Shown: positions 43,955 through 56,014, counted from the first letter of the stretch. The stretch: 64,000 nucleotides of DNA from Persicaria tinctoria (GCA_037127255.1 JBANSL010000001.1:34959001-35023000), one strand, 5' to 3'. The notes: generated by a model from the letters alone, not told the origin. A program made the numbers and translations.

Positions 43955-45110
43955 GTTAGATGAGATGAGGATGTCAAACTTCTATAATCATCTAATAAAA
44001 GAAATGGTAAAAGATAAAGTTTTTGCACATCAACGGCTAAATGTCAACATTTAAGCTAAATGTCAACATTTAAGCCAAATGTCAACATTTAAGCCAAATG
44101 TCAACATTTAAGCCAAATGTCAACATTTAATAAAAGATAAAGTTTACAAATAAGATAATTCCTAAAATTGATATCATATTATATGAGATGAGAATATCAA
44201 ACTTCTATAAATATCTAATAAAAGAAATGATAAAAGATAAATCTTTTGCAAATCAACTACTAAATGTCAACATTTAATAAAAGTTAAAGTTTACAAATAA
44301 GATCATTCCCAAAATTGATATCATATTACATGAGATGAGAATATCAAACTTCTATAATCATCTAATAAAAGAAATGGTAAAAGATAAAGTTTTTGCACAT
44401 CAACGGCTAAATGTCAACATTTAAGCTAAATGTCAACATATAATAAAACATAAAGTTTACAAAAAAGATCATTCTCAAAATTGATATCATGTTAGATGGG
44501 ATGATAAGCTAAAAAATTCTATAATCATCTAATAAAAGAAATGGTAAAAGATAAAGATTTTGCACATCAACGGCTAAATATCAACATTTAAGCTAAATGT
44601 CAACATATAATAAAAGATAAAGTTTACAAAAAAAATCATTCCCAAAATTGATATCATATTACATGAGATGAGAATATCAAACTTCTATAATCATCTAATC
44701 AAAGAAATGGTAAAAGATAAAACTTTTGCAAATCAACGGCTAAATATCAACATTTAAGCTAAATGTCAAAGATAAAGTTTACAAATACGATCATTCTCAA
44801 AATTGATATCATATTACATGATATGATAAGCTCAAACTTCTACAATCCTCTAATAAAAGAAATGGTTAAAGATAAAACTTTTGCACATCAACGGCTAAAT
44901 GTCAACATTTAATAAAAGATAAAGTTTACAAATAAGATCATTCTAAAAATTGATATCATATTACATGATATGATAAGCTCAAACTTCTACAATCCTCTAA
45001 TAAAAGAAATGGTAAAAGATAAAGCATTTGCACATCAATGGCTAAATGTCAACATTTAATCTAAATGTCAACATTTAAGCTAAATGTCAATATTTATTAG
45101 AAAATTTTGT
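43955..45110. repeat. Tandem array of ~145-220-bp units with nested AAATGTCAACATTTAAGC
   Basis: Units carry AATGGTAAAAGATAAA (at about 44005, 44229, 44373, 44540, 44706, 44862, 45009), then GCACATCAACGGCTAAATG, one to five AAATGTCAACATTTAAGC sub-repeats, then TTGATATCATATTACATGA. A stray unit occurs at 45655. Non-coding. Confidence 0.87.
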
Positions 45111-45137
45111 AAATTACTAGAATTATTATAAACTTTA

Positions 45138-45203
45138 GCCTATGCGGGATTCGAACCACGTATTTGCGCATAAGCACATCGCTCTACCATTGAGCTAAAA
45201 GGC
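45138..45203 (-). ncRNA. tRNA-like pseudogene
   Basis: Minus strand has an A box (TAGCTCAATGGTAGAGC) and a B box (GGTTCGAATCC), with partial acceptor pairing (GCCT facing AGGC). The anticodon stem TGTGC/GCGCA closes on a four-base loop TTAT, so the normal seven-base anticodon loop has been lost, and the whole is only 66 nt. It could be the head of a SINE-like repeat. Not a working tRNA. Confidence 0.5.
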
Positions 45204-46609
45204 TTTTAATTATATTATAACATAACATTCAGATAAACAATATAACCCTACGAAAAGACTTTTATATTTTAATTTGAACAATTTTTATATTTTGTTGTCT
45301 CATTAGTATTTTCTTTCATCTTACATTAGTATTTATTGCATCTTATAAATTGATGTTGTGCAAATTGTCAAAGTATGATATGCAAATATAAATTGATGAT
45401 ATGCAAATATAAGTTGATATGAAAATATAAGATTAAAATATTCAAAAATTAATTCACGTTTTGCAAATATAAGATTATTGATATCTAATACTTAGATTTT
45501 CATTTTTAATAAATAAAAATAAGTTGGGAAAATACAAATTGATGTTGTGCAAATGTATGATTATAATATGCAAATATAAATTGATGATGTGCAAATGTAA
45601 AACTATGATATGCAATTATAAATTAATGATATGCAAATATAAGTTAATAAAAGAAATGGTAAAAGATAAAACTTTTGGCCATCAATGACTAAATGTCAAC
45701 ATTTAAGCTAAAAACATTTAAGCTAAAAATGTCAACATTATGCTAAAATGTCAACATTTAAGCTAAATGTCAACATTAAAGCTTAAATGTCAACATTTAA
45801 TGAATTTCTAAAGTTTCCAAAAGATGTCAGCATTTACAAGCTAAGTTTCAAGACAAACATTTTGCATTTCCAGAAGATGTCAGCACTTCCAGAAACTACT
45901 GTTAGATGTTTGGAACAACAGTAAATGCATCGAAAAAAGAGAGATTAAGCACCAGAAAAAAAATCATATTCTTCCAGCAATAAGTCTTACACCACAAAAA
46001 AAGAAGAAGAAGTGGAACCCGCGTTCAAAAAGACAAACATGAAGTTTGACATTAGGATTAAAATTGGCATAAACAAGAATTAGTAAATAGATTTCTAGTC
46101 TTTCACCAAATAAATAGATAAACAAAGGAGACACAATGGATGAGAACATGGGTGAGAGTCACAAATCAACCTGGAGTCGCAAATCCAATTAAAAAACAAG
46201 CAATCTGAATTAAAAAAAAAGGTTGAAAAATAAGAAGTTTATGGTGTGCAAATATAAGTTACTGTTATCCAAATATAACTTTATGATATGCACATATAAC
46301 AATATGTTATGCAAATATAACAATCTGTTATGCAAATTGAAACTGCTGACACCGGATGTCAGCAAGATTGTTATTCCCTCTTAATTTTAAGCAAATAATG
46401 TGAAAATCATATTCCTCCCAGCAATAAGTCCAGTAAAGAGCTATGCAAGTGTAAATCTCAAAAATATGACTTATCAATCAAGAATATTAAGAAAAACGAC
46501 AAGGAAAAATAAAGAAAGCCCACTTTAAAGTGCTAGATGAATTTTATACAAATGTCAAATAAAGTTAATTACACATTGTAATTGAGCATGTTATATTTGC
46601 ACAAGAGAT
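45204..46609. repeat. ATGCAAATATAA-rich repeat region
   Basis: Many ATATGCAAATATAA(G/A) copies at 45375-45645 and 46240-46340, plus scattered AAATGTCAACATTTAAGC at 45690-45800. No gene. Confidence 0.6.
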
Positions 46610-46865
46610 CATGTCAGCACACAATTAGAAATAAAAAAAAAAGAACCTATAAATCTACTTGAATTGCACAAAAAGAGACAATGTCAACACACAATTAGAA
46701 ATAAAAAAGAAATTATACATTCTGACCAAAAAAAAAAGCATATACATCAATTTGAATTGCACAAAAGATACTATGTCAACACACAATTAGAAATAAAAAA
46801 GAACAGCGTCAACACACAACTAGAAATAAAAAAGAAACATGTCAGCACACAATTAAACTTTGTAG
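46610..46865. repeat. Short tandem repeat CAACACACAATTAGAAATAA
   Basis: Five imperfect copies of GTCAACACACAATTAGAAAT plus A-run, at about 46613, 46682, 46774, 46807 and 46840. The 75-residue open frame across it is a by-product. Confidence 0.7.
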
Positions 46866-47760
46866 AGCTACTAGCTAATATCTCTAGATAAGTCAGAAAT
46901 CACAAGGCACTTCAATGTAAATATACAAACACGTTATTAAATAGGAAAAGTGGAACCAAACCCTAGTTGTTAAGCAATAAAAATAAAATAACAAAATTGT
47001 TGATATTGTCGAAAAAAAACATAAAAACTCAATTTTAAGCCCTGAAATGATCTCCGATGGCCGAAAAAGACCATAGGTCACGATATTGCTGTGAGTTTGA
47101 ACCGTGGCACGATTCCCTATCCGGAAAGGTATCATAATAGAGAATCCGACACCGGATGCTTGATATCACTCCTACCGAGACCGCATAATAGGCAGACAAG
47201 CATCTCTAGTTTCAAAAACTCATGTTAGCACAAAACCTATTCATCTAGTGTATAAAACCCTGCTATGTTCTCACATAACCAAAAAAAAAAGTTTAGCTTT
47301 CCACCTCAAATATGCTAAGACAAAAACAAATTTCCACATCAAATACTATACAATGGATTGCAACAGATGATTAAATTTGTGTCCTGACTTGGTCTAATTC
47401 TGCGCTGACATGTCCTAATTTTTGTGCTGACGTGTTCTAACTGAACAAGACATTAACAAAACAAAACCATTAGCTACTGCAAGATACAATACTGACTTAC
47501 GATTTTAATGAATTCCTAAAGTTTCGAATGTGTTTAATTTCCATAATATTTTATTTCCAGAAGATTTTAATGAATTTCTAAAGTTTTCAAAAGATGTCAG
47601 CATTGAAGATGTCAACGTTGAAGATGTCAGCATTTACAAGCTTCACAACTACAACAACTACTGCTAGATGTTTGCAATAATGAATAAGAAACAAAACAAC
47701 CATTTCTAACATTTTTTTTACTTATTTATAACGTATATACATTTCGAACATTATATATTA
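46866..47760. other. No gene seen
   Basis: AT-rich with scattered GATGTCAGCATT words. Confidence 0.5.
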
Positions 47761-48040
47761 CTCCCTCCGTCCAAAAATACATTGCCTTTTAGCATTTTGC
47801 ACAAGTTTTAATAAAACACCTTACTTTTAAAAAAACATCATCATTGCACTAACTTTTTCATAAATTTTATTATTTTTTAACACCCACTACACATTTTAAC
47901 CAATCAAATTATTTTAAAAAGTCAACAACACACAAACTAATACAAATCATTATAACTTTTTACCTAGAAAACCTAAAAGACCATCTATTGTTGGACAAAA
48001 ATTTACATCTAAAAGTCCATGTATTGTTGGACGGAGGGAG
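47761..48040. mobile_element. Stowaway (Tc1/mariner) MITE
   Basis: 280 bp, CTCCCTCCGTCC at both ends in inverted orientation, TA duplication at 47759-47760 and 48041-48042. No coding. Confidence 0.95.
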
Positions 48041-48042
48041 TA

Positions 48043-48773
48043 CCAATTAACATTTAAACTTCATTACGTGATGCTAAATTGTTACAATTATTGAGGTCAT
48101 CGATGGGTGATCCACTGGTTAGGGGCTCGGTGAAATTCATCTACAAATGAAAAAACTCATAATTAGAGCAAGAAACGCAGCAATTAGATCTATCAACACG
48201 AAAGTAATTAGAGCAAGAAAAAATCAGCAACAAGAAAAACTCATCGACAAATGAACAAACGCAACAAAAAAAAAGCAATGATATCAACATGAAATCAGAT
48301 CAACACGAAAGAAATTAGAGCAAGAAAAATTCAGCAACAGCTACAAATTAGATTCGATAGCAAAAATCGCAGCAAACGCAGCAATGACAGCAACAATCAG
48401 ATCAAATGAAATCAGATCAGATGAAGGTCGTACTGGTTTGGAGATCAAAGCAAACGCAGCAATGACAGCAAACACACTTAAACAACGGATCCTAAATAAA
48501 CTATGAGCATGCTTTCATCAGAGACTGCGGATCCTAAATCAGTCATTTTGCTTAGGTTATAAACTTTCTACTCACTATTTAAGGCCACCAGACAACAAAT
48601 GGTTAACTTCCATTGACACAAATTCCATACTAAAGGAGTTGTATATTTCTCAACAACCCATTCAATTATTCAACATCCACTACAAATACAAATATAGCGC
48701 AATCCAATGAACAGAGTCAACAGACGGAACAAGCAGAAGAGAACATATAAGTGAAGAAGTTATTTAAACTTAC
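48043..48773. other. No gene; CAGCAA-rich
   Basis: A-rich with GCAGCAA/ACGCAGCAA words at 48170-48460. It may be the intron or downstream part of the NIPA fragment, but no further exon was recognised. Confidence 0.45.
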
Positions 48774-49037
48774 TAGTGATCATGCCCATCCACCATAGGG
48801 GCTCCAGCAATTATCCATAGCCGCCAGAACCTTCAAACAATGAACTAAATCAATACTAAAATTGGGCCAGAGGGATAAATGAGATTGGAAAAATGAGATT
48901 GGAAAAATCTACTTACTAGCACGGACGCCAGAGGCACCAGTACGCTTGAGACCCTTCTTCTTGATGATGAAACTGGATCCAATAAAGGCACTAGAAACAC
49001 ATGCCAGAATAAACCCTGTCAAATTACTATTGTACAT
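48774..49037 (-). pseudogene. NIPA-type magnesium transporter gene fragment (exons 1-2)
   Basis: Minus strand. Exon 1 (49037-48917) reads MYNSNLTGFILACVSSAFIG, then SSFIIKKKGLKRTGASGVRA, ending A|GTAAGT. Exon 2 (48830-48774) reads SSGGYG, then a stop, then LLEPLWWMGMIT, ending A|GTAAG. These match the N-terminal first membrane helix and following conserved segment of plant NIPA (DUF803) magnesium transporters. TAA replaces the usual Tyr/Ser codon after GGYG. No later exon is seen, so this is a broken fragment or a captured piece. The intron is retained. Confidence 0.82.
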
Positions 49038-49469
49038 TGCTGGATTCCGCCACTCCGGCCGCCGAGATTTATCATCTAATCACAGACCCGCAACATAAAT
49101 CCACAACCGAACAAGCAGATGCCCCAATTTCAAACAACAAGGATTCTCATATCCATGGAGAAGGAATTGAAGATATTGAAGCACTCACCATTTCCGGTGA
49201 CAATCACACACAAATTCAACCTTAATCTGGGATTTCTAGGGACAATCGCGCACAAAATCAGTCGATTTTCGATCCGGTATTCATTTTTCGATCCGACGAA
49301 GGGGAAAGGGACTCTGTGTATGAGAGATTGAGCAAAGACGAGAGCTCCATGGTAGCCGGCAAAGGTTGAGCGAGGACGAGATTTCTATGGTTGTCGGAAA
49401 ACGTTGAGCGAGAGAAGAAAGAGAGGGAGGCGGGGGCGACCTGGCTGGAGCGAGGACGAGATCTCCATG
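49038..49469 (-). other. Upstream region of the NIPA fragment
   Basis: Expected position of its promoter and 5' leader. It has CT-rich segments on the minus strand (TCTTCTCTCGC) and a repeated GAGCGAGGACGAGAT (49368, 49449). No TATA box is clear. Confidence 0.4.
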
Positions 49470-50327
49470 GATATGAGTAGATGGCAATACCCGACCCGAT
49501 CCGAGAAAACCGATCCGAATGATCCGACACCGAACCCGACCGACACCTGAAATAAATTTTAAAAAGTTCGGAACCGAGACCGACCGATCCGACCCGAACT
49601 CCGTCCGAACCCGATAGCAAACCGAATCCGATATTAACCCGAACCCGATTATACCCGAATGAACCGAGTCGACAACAACCCGAAGACCGAATCATCCGAC
49701 CCGATTATATCTGACACCCGAAATCACCCGAACCCGATTATATCCGACACCCGAAGTCACCCGAGCCCGATTACATCTGACATCCTAAATCACTTGATCC
49801 CGAACTGTTTCCTGTGTAAAATTAAAATGAATTTAATAATTTAGTACTTTATTTTGTAAAATTTGAAGGTAAATGAAAATGTATGTGCAGGAGTAGGGTA
49901 CTTTTCTGTTTTCTTTCTTTCTTTAATTTGACTTCCCTCCTAAATTTTCCATTTTTTTAGTTTTCCCTCCCAAAATACCATTTCCTTTTATTTCCCTCCT
50001 AAATTTTGGGTTGTTCTTTTATACTACTCCATATTTTATATCTTTTTGTCCTTTGTTTAGTTTAATGATCATTCTAGTAATATATACACGTTCTTGATTT
50101 TTTTTTGTTTTTATTATTTAATTGACAAATATGAAGTTATAGTTATAAATAATTTTAAATTTATTTCATCTTTTTTCTATTAATTCTCTTCTTGGGGTGG
50201 TACATTTTTCTATTTTATAATTTGCATTCATTTTTAAAAATTATATATTTAAAAAATATATAAGATTTTTAGTTGTTATAGAATATATATTATATGATCG
50301 ACGAAGAAATATAATTTTTAACAATAG

Positions 50328-51535
50328 ATTTGTAAGTGTTCTTTCTAGAACGATATAATGAAAAATATAAGTTAAAACTATTTTAGTGGAATTTTCCTTT
50401 TCTACTTATCTAGGAATTCATTATTTAGCGATAATAATTTTCAACTAACCATTCAAAATATACTATATACTATAGTTATTGAATCTTACTTATCAAATTA
50501 GATAATATGAAATTTGGATAAATCTTACTTTGAACCAATATCATAACATTTGATAGTTCTCATTTAGATAGCAGAAATCTTGTTTCGTTTAAGTGGTGTA
50601 CTAATGTTTTATTTTTAATCATATTTACAATAGATTGATTTGTAAGTGTTCTTTCTAGAACGATATAATGAAAAATATAAGTTAAAACTATTTTAGTGGA
50701 ATTTTTCTTATCTATTTATCTAGGAATTCATTCTTTAAAAATAATAATTTTCAACTAACCGTTCAAAATATACTGTATACTATAGTTATTGAATCTTAGT
50801 TATGAACTTAGATAATATGAAGTTTGGATAAATCTTACTTTGGACCAATATCATAACATTTGATAATTCTCATTTAGATGGCAGAAATCTTATTTCGTTT
50901 AAGTGGTGTACTAATATTTTATTTTTAATCATATCAATAATATATTTGTAAGTGTTCTTTCTAAAACGATATAATGGAAAATACAGGTTAAAATTATTTT
51001 AGTGGAATTTTTTTCTACTTATCTAGGAATTCATTCTTTAGCAATAATAATTTTCAACTAGCCATTCAAAATATACTATAATTATTGAATCTTAGTTATC
51101 AAATTAGATAATAGGAAGTTTGGATAAATCTTACTTTGGACCAATATCTTAGCATTTGATAATTCTCATTTAGATGGTAGAAATTTTGTTTCGTTTAAGT
51201 GACGTACTGATGTTTTATTTTTAATCATATTAACAATAGATTTGTAAGTGTTCTTTCTAGAATGATAATGGAAAATATAAATTAAAACTACTTTAGTGGA
51301 ATTTTTCTTATCTATTTAACTAGGAATTCATTCTTTAGCAATCATAATTTTCAACTAACCATTCAAAATATATTTTATACTATAGTTATTGAATCTTAGT
51401 TATAAAATTAGATAATATGAAGTTTGGATAAATCTAACTTTGGACCAATATCATAACATTTGATAGTTCTCATTTAGATGGAAGAAATCTTGCTTCGTTT
51501 AAAGTGGTGTACTAATATTTTATTTTTAATAAAGA
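50328..51535. repeat. Four ~300-bp tandem repeats inside hAT-3
   Basis: Units start TTTGTAAGTGTTCTTTCTAG at about 50329, 50638, 50945 and 51241 and share TTTTCAACTAACCATTCAAA and ACCAATATCATAACATTTGA. AT-rich and non-coding. Confidence 0.9.
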
Positions 51536-51639
51536 AAGGGTTGCCTATACAAACCAACTTTAAACTATATTCTATAATATATATATATATATAGACAGAA
51601 ACTCGATTCAAAACGAAATCAGGTTCAACCAAAAAAATA

Positions 51640-51880
51640 AACTCAATTTAAGCGAAGCTCTGTTCAACTAAAACTCCATTTGAGCAAAAAACCATTTCAA
51701 CCGAAACCCGATTCGACCGAAGCCTAGTTTGACCGAAGCTCGGTTCAACCAAAACCCGATTGGACCGAAACCCAATTGGACCGATGCTCGATTTGACCGA
51801 AGCCCGGTTCATCCGAAACCCGGTTTGACCGAAGCCCGGTTAAACCAAAACCCGATTTGTCCGAAATCCGAAATTGCTCG
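51640..51880. repeat. CCGAAGCCCGGTT short tandem repeats
   Basis: About twelve ~18-20-bp variants of GACCGAAACCCGATT. Open over 89 residues by chance. Confidence 0.65.
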
Positions 51881-52063
51881 ATCAAATTGCAACCGAAAAC
51901 CCAATTGTATCCGAAAAAATAATGCCCGATTGAACCCGACCCGATCCGACTCGACCCGAATTGTCATAACACCCGATATCAACCCGAGTCTGATTTGACC
52001 CGAAACCGAATAACCCGACCCGAACCCGACCCGACTTGCCCGATTGCCACCTCTAGATATGAG

Positions 52064-52440
52064 CTATCGACCTAGATATAAGAACGAAATTTGCCCTAGA
52101 ACGGGGTTGAACAACGGTAAAAGAGAAGGAAGGGTAATATCGGAAAATAAACATCCGAAATTACAAAAGTGGACATTCCACTAATTTTTACAAAAACTAG
52201 GACAAGTGTCAAATTGGGGCGAAAGTTTGTGCCTCGAAAATTTGTGCCGAATGCACAAATGTTCTCTATTTATATTATGTATGCTACTTTAAATGAGATT
52301 TTTAAAAAAATTGAAAGATTTATAAGAACCATTTATGGTAAAGATTTTTATAATTTTTTTGAATTTTTTGAAATTTTTTTTATTTTCTTAATATTTTGGT
52401 ATAAAAAATCACACCATAGCATGGGAAATGTACTAGTTAC
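52064..52440. other. No gene seen
   Basis: Flank of hAT-3; AT-rich after 52260. Confidence 0.5.
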
Positions 52441-53445
52441 TTTTAATAAAGAATATTTTATGTTTACGTGTCCGTCGATCCTTCCATAATCCTCTCCTTT
52501 CAACAATCAATTTTTTTGGCCTTCTTTAATTATTTATTTACTATAATTTCTTTATTCCTTACTTTTATCTCATTAAATCAATTACATTTTTTATTTTATT
52601 TTTAATATATTTACTATCCATTGGCTTTAATTGAAAATATTCAATTCAATCTAATATACATATATACTCTTAATTTACAAAACTTAAGGCTTATGTGTCA
52701 GCCGCCTCTCCTTAATCATATCCTTTCCATTAGTCAATTTTTTTTCCCTTTTTTAATTATTTATTTCTTTTGATTATTATTTTATTCTTCTCTTTACCTT
52801 TTTACATCAATCACATTTTTTCATTTATTTTTAACATATTTACTAAATATCTATATCTATATCTATCTGTATATGTATCTATATCTATATAATATCTTCA
52901 TTCAAAAGACTTTTTAATGATGTGTCGTTACCTCCTTAATTGAAATTTTTTCAACTAATCACATTTTTTCTTTTATTATTTCCTTTTCTTTTCCCTTTAT
53001 CTCTTTAATACGTTTACATTTTCAATTTCCCTTTTATTTTTTTACTCATTTACTAACCAATGGGTTTAATTGAAAACATTGAATTAAATCTAATATATTT
53101 ATATTTTTCCCTTTTATTTTTTGGTTTATTTTTTACTCATTTATTAACCAATCTATATAATATCTTAATTCAAAAGACTTTTTGCTGATGTATCATCACT
53201 TTCGTAATTGAAGATTTTTCAACTAATCACGATTTCTCTCTTACTATTTCTTTTTCTTTTTATCTTTATCACTTTAATACATTTACATTTTTTCCATTTT
53301 ATTTTTACTCATTTACTAATCATCTATATAATAACTTATTTCAAAAGACTTTTTTAATTTTGTGTCATCACTTCCTTAATTGCAGATTTTGCAACTAATC
53401 TCAAATTTTCTTGTATTATTTCCTTCTCTTTTTTATCTTTATCTC
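52440..53445. repeat. AT-rich diverged tandem repeat (CTATATAATATC...CAAAAGACTTTTT)
   Basis: Units with TTCAAAAGACTTTTT then TGTGTCATCAC and TTCAACTAATCAC, at about 52903, 53171 and 53342, with older relatives at 52660 and 25690. The TC start and AT-rich body recall Helitron ends, but no hairpin terminus was seen. Confidence 0.5.
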
Positions 53446-54500
53446 ATTCAATAGAATAACAGCTTGGTGAGTGTCATCAATTTTATCATCACATCTTTCA
53501 AGTTCTTGTGTCATACACATTGCTCTAAAAATCGCACATAGGCACCGCCTAGGCGCCGCCTGGGCGCTAGTCGGGAGGGCACCTAGGAATTTTTAAGCCT
53601 AGGCGGCCCTCTAGGCGGAAATCCACCTATGCACCGCCTAGTCCCACCTAGGCACCGCCTAGACTCCGCCTAGGCTCGCCTAGTCCCGTCTAAGTGCCGC
53701 CTTGGCCCGCCTAGCCCAACGATTATTCAATTTTAGCTTCTAGGCATGTGATTAGCCGACTTAGGAATTTTTTATCCCCCAAGTTGGGATGCATTTGCTA
53801 TTGAGTCGAACCTATTGTTTTAGATTTTTGGAGGTTTAGAGTCACCCGTCAATTGTGTACTTTGTGCGTTTATTTACTTTAGTGTTAGTTAAGCTCCGCT
53901 AATTTGGGATTATGAGTGATATTATGAATTATTATTACATTATATGAGTTATTGACATATGATATGCATTAAAATATAAGGAAATAATGAAGTTTGTTCT
54001 AAGTCCGCCTAGGCGCCGCCTATGCACCCGCCTGGCCGCCTAGGCGCTAGGCGCCCACCCACCACCTAGCGGCCGCCTAGCGCCTTTTCCAACATTGGTC
54101 ATACGCATCAATTTATCCAAATCATCATCAAGAGACACAGAGACATCCATTTTAAAAGTAAAGATGCGACACAACGAAGAGATTCTACTAGACAAAGTTT
54201 TAACCGAATAAACATCATGTAATTTCCTCCAAAAATCTATGGAGGGATGGCAGTCTACTACTTGCCTTGCTACCTTATCAGAAATGCGAATCATAATCTC
54301 ACTGTGAGCGATAAAATCTAGATCCCTTTTATGTTCTGGTGCGTCTCCCTTGGGTAATCATTAATGACAGCCTTCCAACATTTTTCTTTGATGGGTATAT
54401 ATAGCCTTCATTTTGACTTGCCACATTGAAAAGTCAGTAGTCCCATCAATTTAAAGGGTTTGATACGATATGTATTATCGGACATGAGAGTAACCCTAGT
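53446..54500 (-). pseudogene. Copia-3 gag fragment
   Basis: Reads DGTTDFSMWQVKMKAI, then after stops KRDLDFIAHSEIMIRISDKV, ARQVVDCHPSIDFWRKLHDV, LCRIFTFKMDVSVSLDD and DDLDKLMRMT. hAT-4 intervenes, and the reading resumes with QELERCDDKIDDTHQAVILL near 53510-53450. UBN2-type copia gag. Two adjacent stops lie near 54355, and the C-terminus is lost. Confidence 0.75.
53518..54097. mobile_element. hAT-4: hAT-type MITE in Copia-3 gag
   Basis: 580 bp; near-perfect 8-bp duplication GTCATACA / GTCATACG (53510-53517, 54098-54105). Ends CATTGCTCTAAAAA and, inverted, CAATGTTGGAAAAG. Rich in GCCTAGGCGCC words. Removing it restores gag homology on both sides, which confirms the boundaries. Confidence 0.8.
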
Positions 54501-55099
54501 ACCTACGAGAACATCAAACAAATCATTAGATATCAAACAACAGTGGGCACTTAAACCCTACAACTTTGTGATATAACAGTTTGAATCTTAGTCAGATATC
54601 AAAAACAACAATAAGAAGTCAAATCCTACAGCATGCAAGCACAACTGTGTATGGATGATCAAACCTCAACAAACAGAGAGTTGTAAGCTTGAATCTCTCA
54701 ACATCACAAGCGGAAACAAAAGAGACCGGTTGGGGAGTTGTAAGGATTTTCTATATCTCTTATACAAGTTTGGCTTCGTTTGAATCTGAGTCACAAAGGC
54801 TCAGATCCAAGCAAACACACATGAGAATTTTAAGATTTGACCCTAGATCCGGAGTTCACAGAAAACACTCAAAATCGATAGACCCGAGCAAGAAGAGAGG
54901 TAAGCTCCAAAGAACTTCGACGGATCTAAAGGATTTTTTTAAGAAGAGCTCAAATCCTTTGCAGATCTGGAGTCTCCGAGGATGAAGATCCTCGAAACGT
55001 ACAACGGATTCAAAGGGTATTTAGAACCGGAGCCTAAGGAGATCAAAAACCGTACCCCAAAAGCTTCGAAGGATCGAAAAACTTGTAAACCCAAACCTA
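54501..55099 (-). other. Copia-3 untranslated leader
   Basis: Region between primer site and gag on the minus strand; no supported gene. The 98-residue open frame on the plus strand at 54689 is not recognised. Confidence 0.5.
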
Positions 55100-55111
55100 G
55101 CTCTGGCACCA
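55100..55111 (-). other. Copia-3 primer binding site
   Basis: Minus strand TGGTGCCAGAGC, 10 of 12 to the copia tRNA-iMet site. Confidence 0.65.
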
Positions 55112-55114
55112 ATT

Positions 55115-55426
55115 TGAAATCAAGTTTAAGAGAGAGTTCAAACAACGAAAACGAAAGACAAACTTGTATTAAACGATTGAAGACAAGTTTTATAAACGAT
55201 TCAAGCTCAAAACAAATAGAGAAATGAAAAACAATTAGCCTCAACTAGAACATTAGTCACCACAGGATAGAACCGAAGGTCAATCGAGCATCAAATCTCA
55301 CTAGCTCTCAAAATCTTAGTGTTTGGATATGAAGGGAGCTCTACCTACGCTCAAGAGCACAAGGGAATCGGAAATCCTAGCAGAACTCAAGAGACAATTG
55401 ATCAGAGGAAGAATGAGCAACTCTCA

Positions 55427-55481
<55 letters not shown>

Positions 55482-55668
55482 TTAGGGTTTACAACCCTTA
55501 TAAATCCGAGCCATGTGGAACGATGTCGTCGATGGCTTCAAAGGTTAGAAATCCGAATGCAAGCGAGCTGGACTGAGCTTTCAGATCCGGTCGATTTCAC
55601 ATTTGCGCAGAAGGCCCAAATGCAATACAATCAGCAACACACCCTTATACATAATACATTATGCAACA
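55115..55668 (-). repeat. Copia-3 5' LTR (boundaries approximate)
   Basis: Minus strand probably from TGTTGCATAATG (55668) to GATTTCA (55115). It includes a (TC)n microsatellite. No second LTR is in the window to confirm the ends. Confidence 0.45.
55430..55476. repeat. (TC)n microsatellite
   Basis: About 23 CT units within the Copia-3 LTR. Confidence 0.95.
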
Positions 55669-55947
55669 ACCACCTCACAAACACTATAATTAAATACACT
55701 ATAAGTAGCTAGGATGAGCCTTTGGGATGGAGGAAGAAGAATCGTACTCTAGGATTTCAATCAACTCATCTTTGTTTAAGTAATTAAGAAAACTGAAATG
55801 AAGATACATGAAAATTATTAGTCCCTCACTGTCTACATAATTTACCTTTGGACGTTTTTTCATTGAACATAATATTTGGTTCTTTGACAAAAAAAATCTA
55901 ATTTTGTTAATTTATTTCATTAATATTTGATTTCCAACATACTCTAA
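55669..55947. other. No gene seen
   Basis: Short spacer between Copia-3 and Copia-4. Confidence 0.5.
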
Positions 55948-56014
55948 TGATAGATTACATAGGTCTCCTCATGTATAATGGGCTAAAAGCCCGTTAAGGC
56001 CCAATACCTTTGTA

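Larger units (their letters stand above)
49478..52055. mobile_element. hAT-3: 2.6-kb non-autonomous hAT-type element
   Basis: 8-bp duplication GATATGAG (49470-49477, 52056-52063). Ends TAGATGGCAA and, inverted, TAGAGGTGGCAA. Both ends have ACCCGA/CCGAACC-type degenerate arrays in the same orientation (49490-49800, 51640-52045). The interior has a four-copy tandem array. No transposase. Confidence 0.87.
53446..55668 (-). mobile_element. Copia-3: 5' part of a copia element (LTR, primer site, gag start)
   Basis: Minus strand from a probable LTR (about 55668-55115) through primer site 55111-55100 to gag, which stops at 53446 where AT-rich repeats begin. No protease or polymerase. hAT-4 is inserted in the gag. 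Confidence 0.65.

Noticed and set aside
45138..45203. Functional tRNA gene
   Set aside because: 66 nt, four-base anticodon loop, mismatched acceptor and T stems.
49490..49800. Telomere-like repeat (ACCCGA against CCCTAAA)
   Set aside because: The words are irregular and lie inside a bounded hAT-type element; this is its subterminal array.
52200..52260. Second Helitron-like end near ACTAGGACAAGTGTC
   Set aside because: The hairpin is weak and the order of hairpin and CTAG does not fit either strand well.
55319..55712. Open frames over the (TC)n run
   Set aside because: Microsatellite by-product inside a probable LTR.
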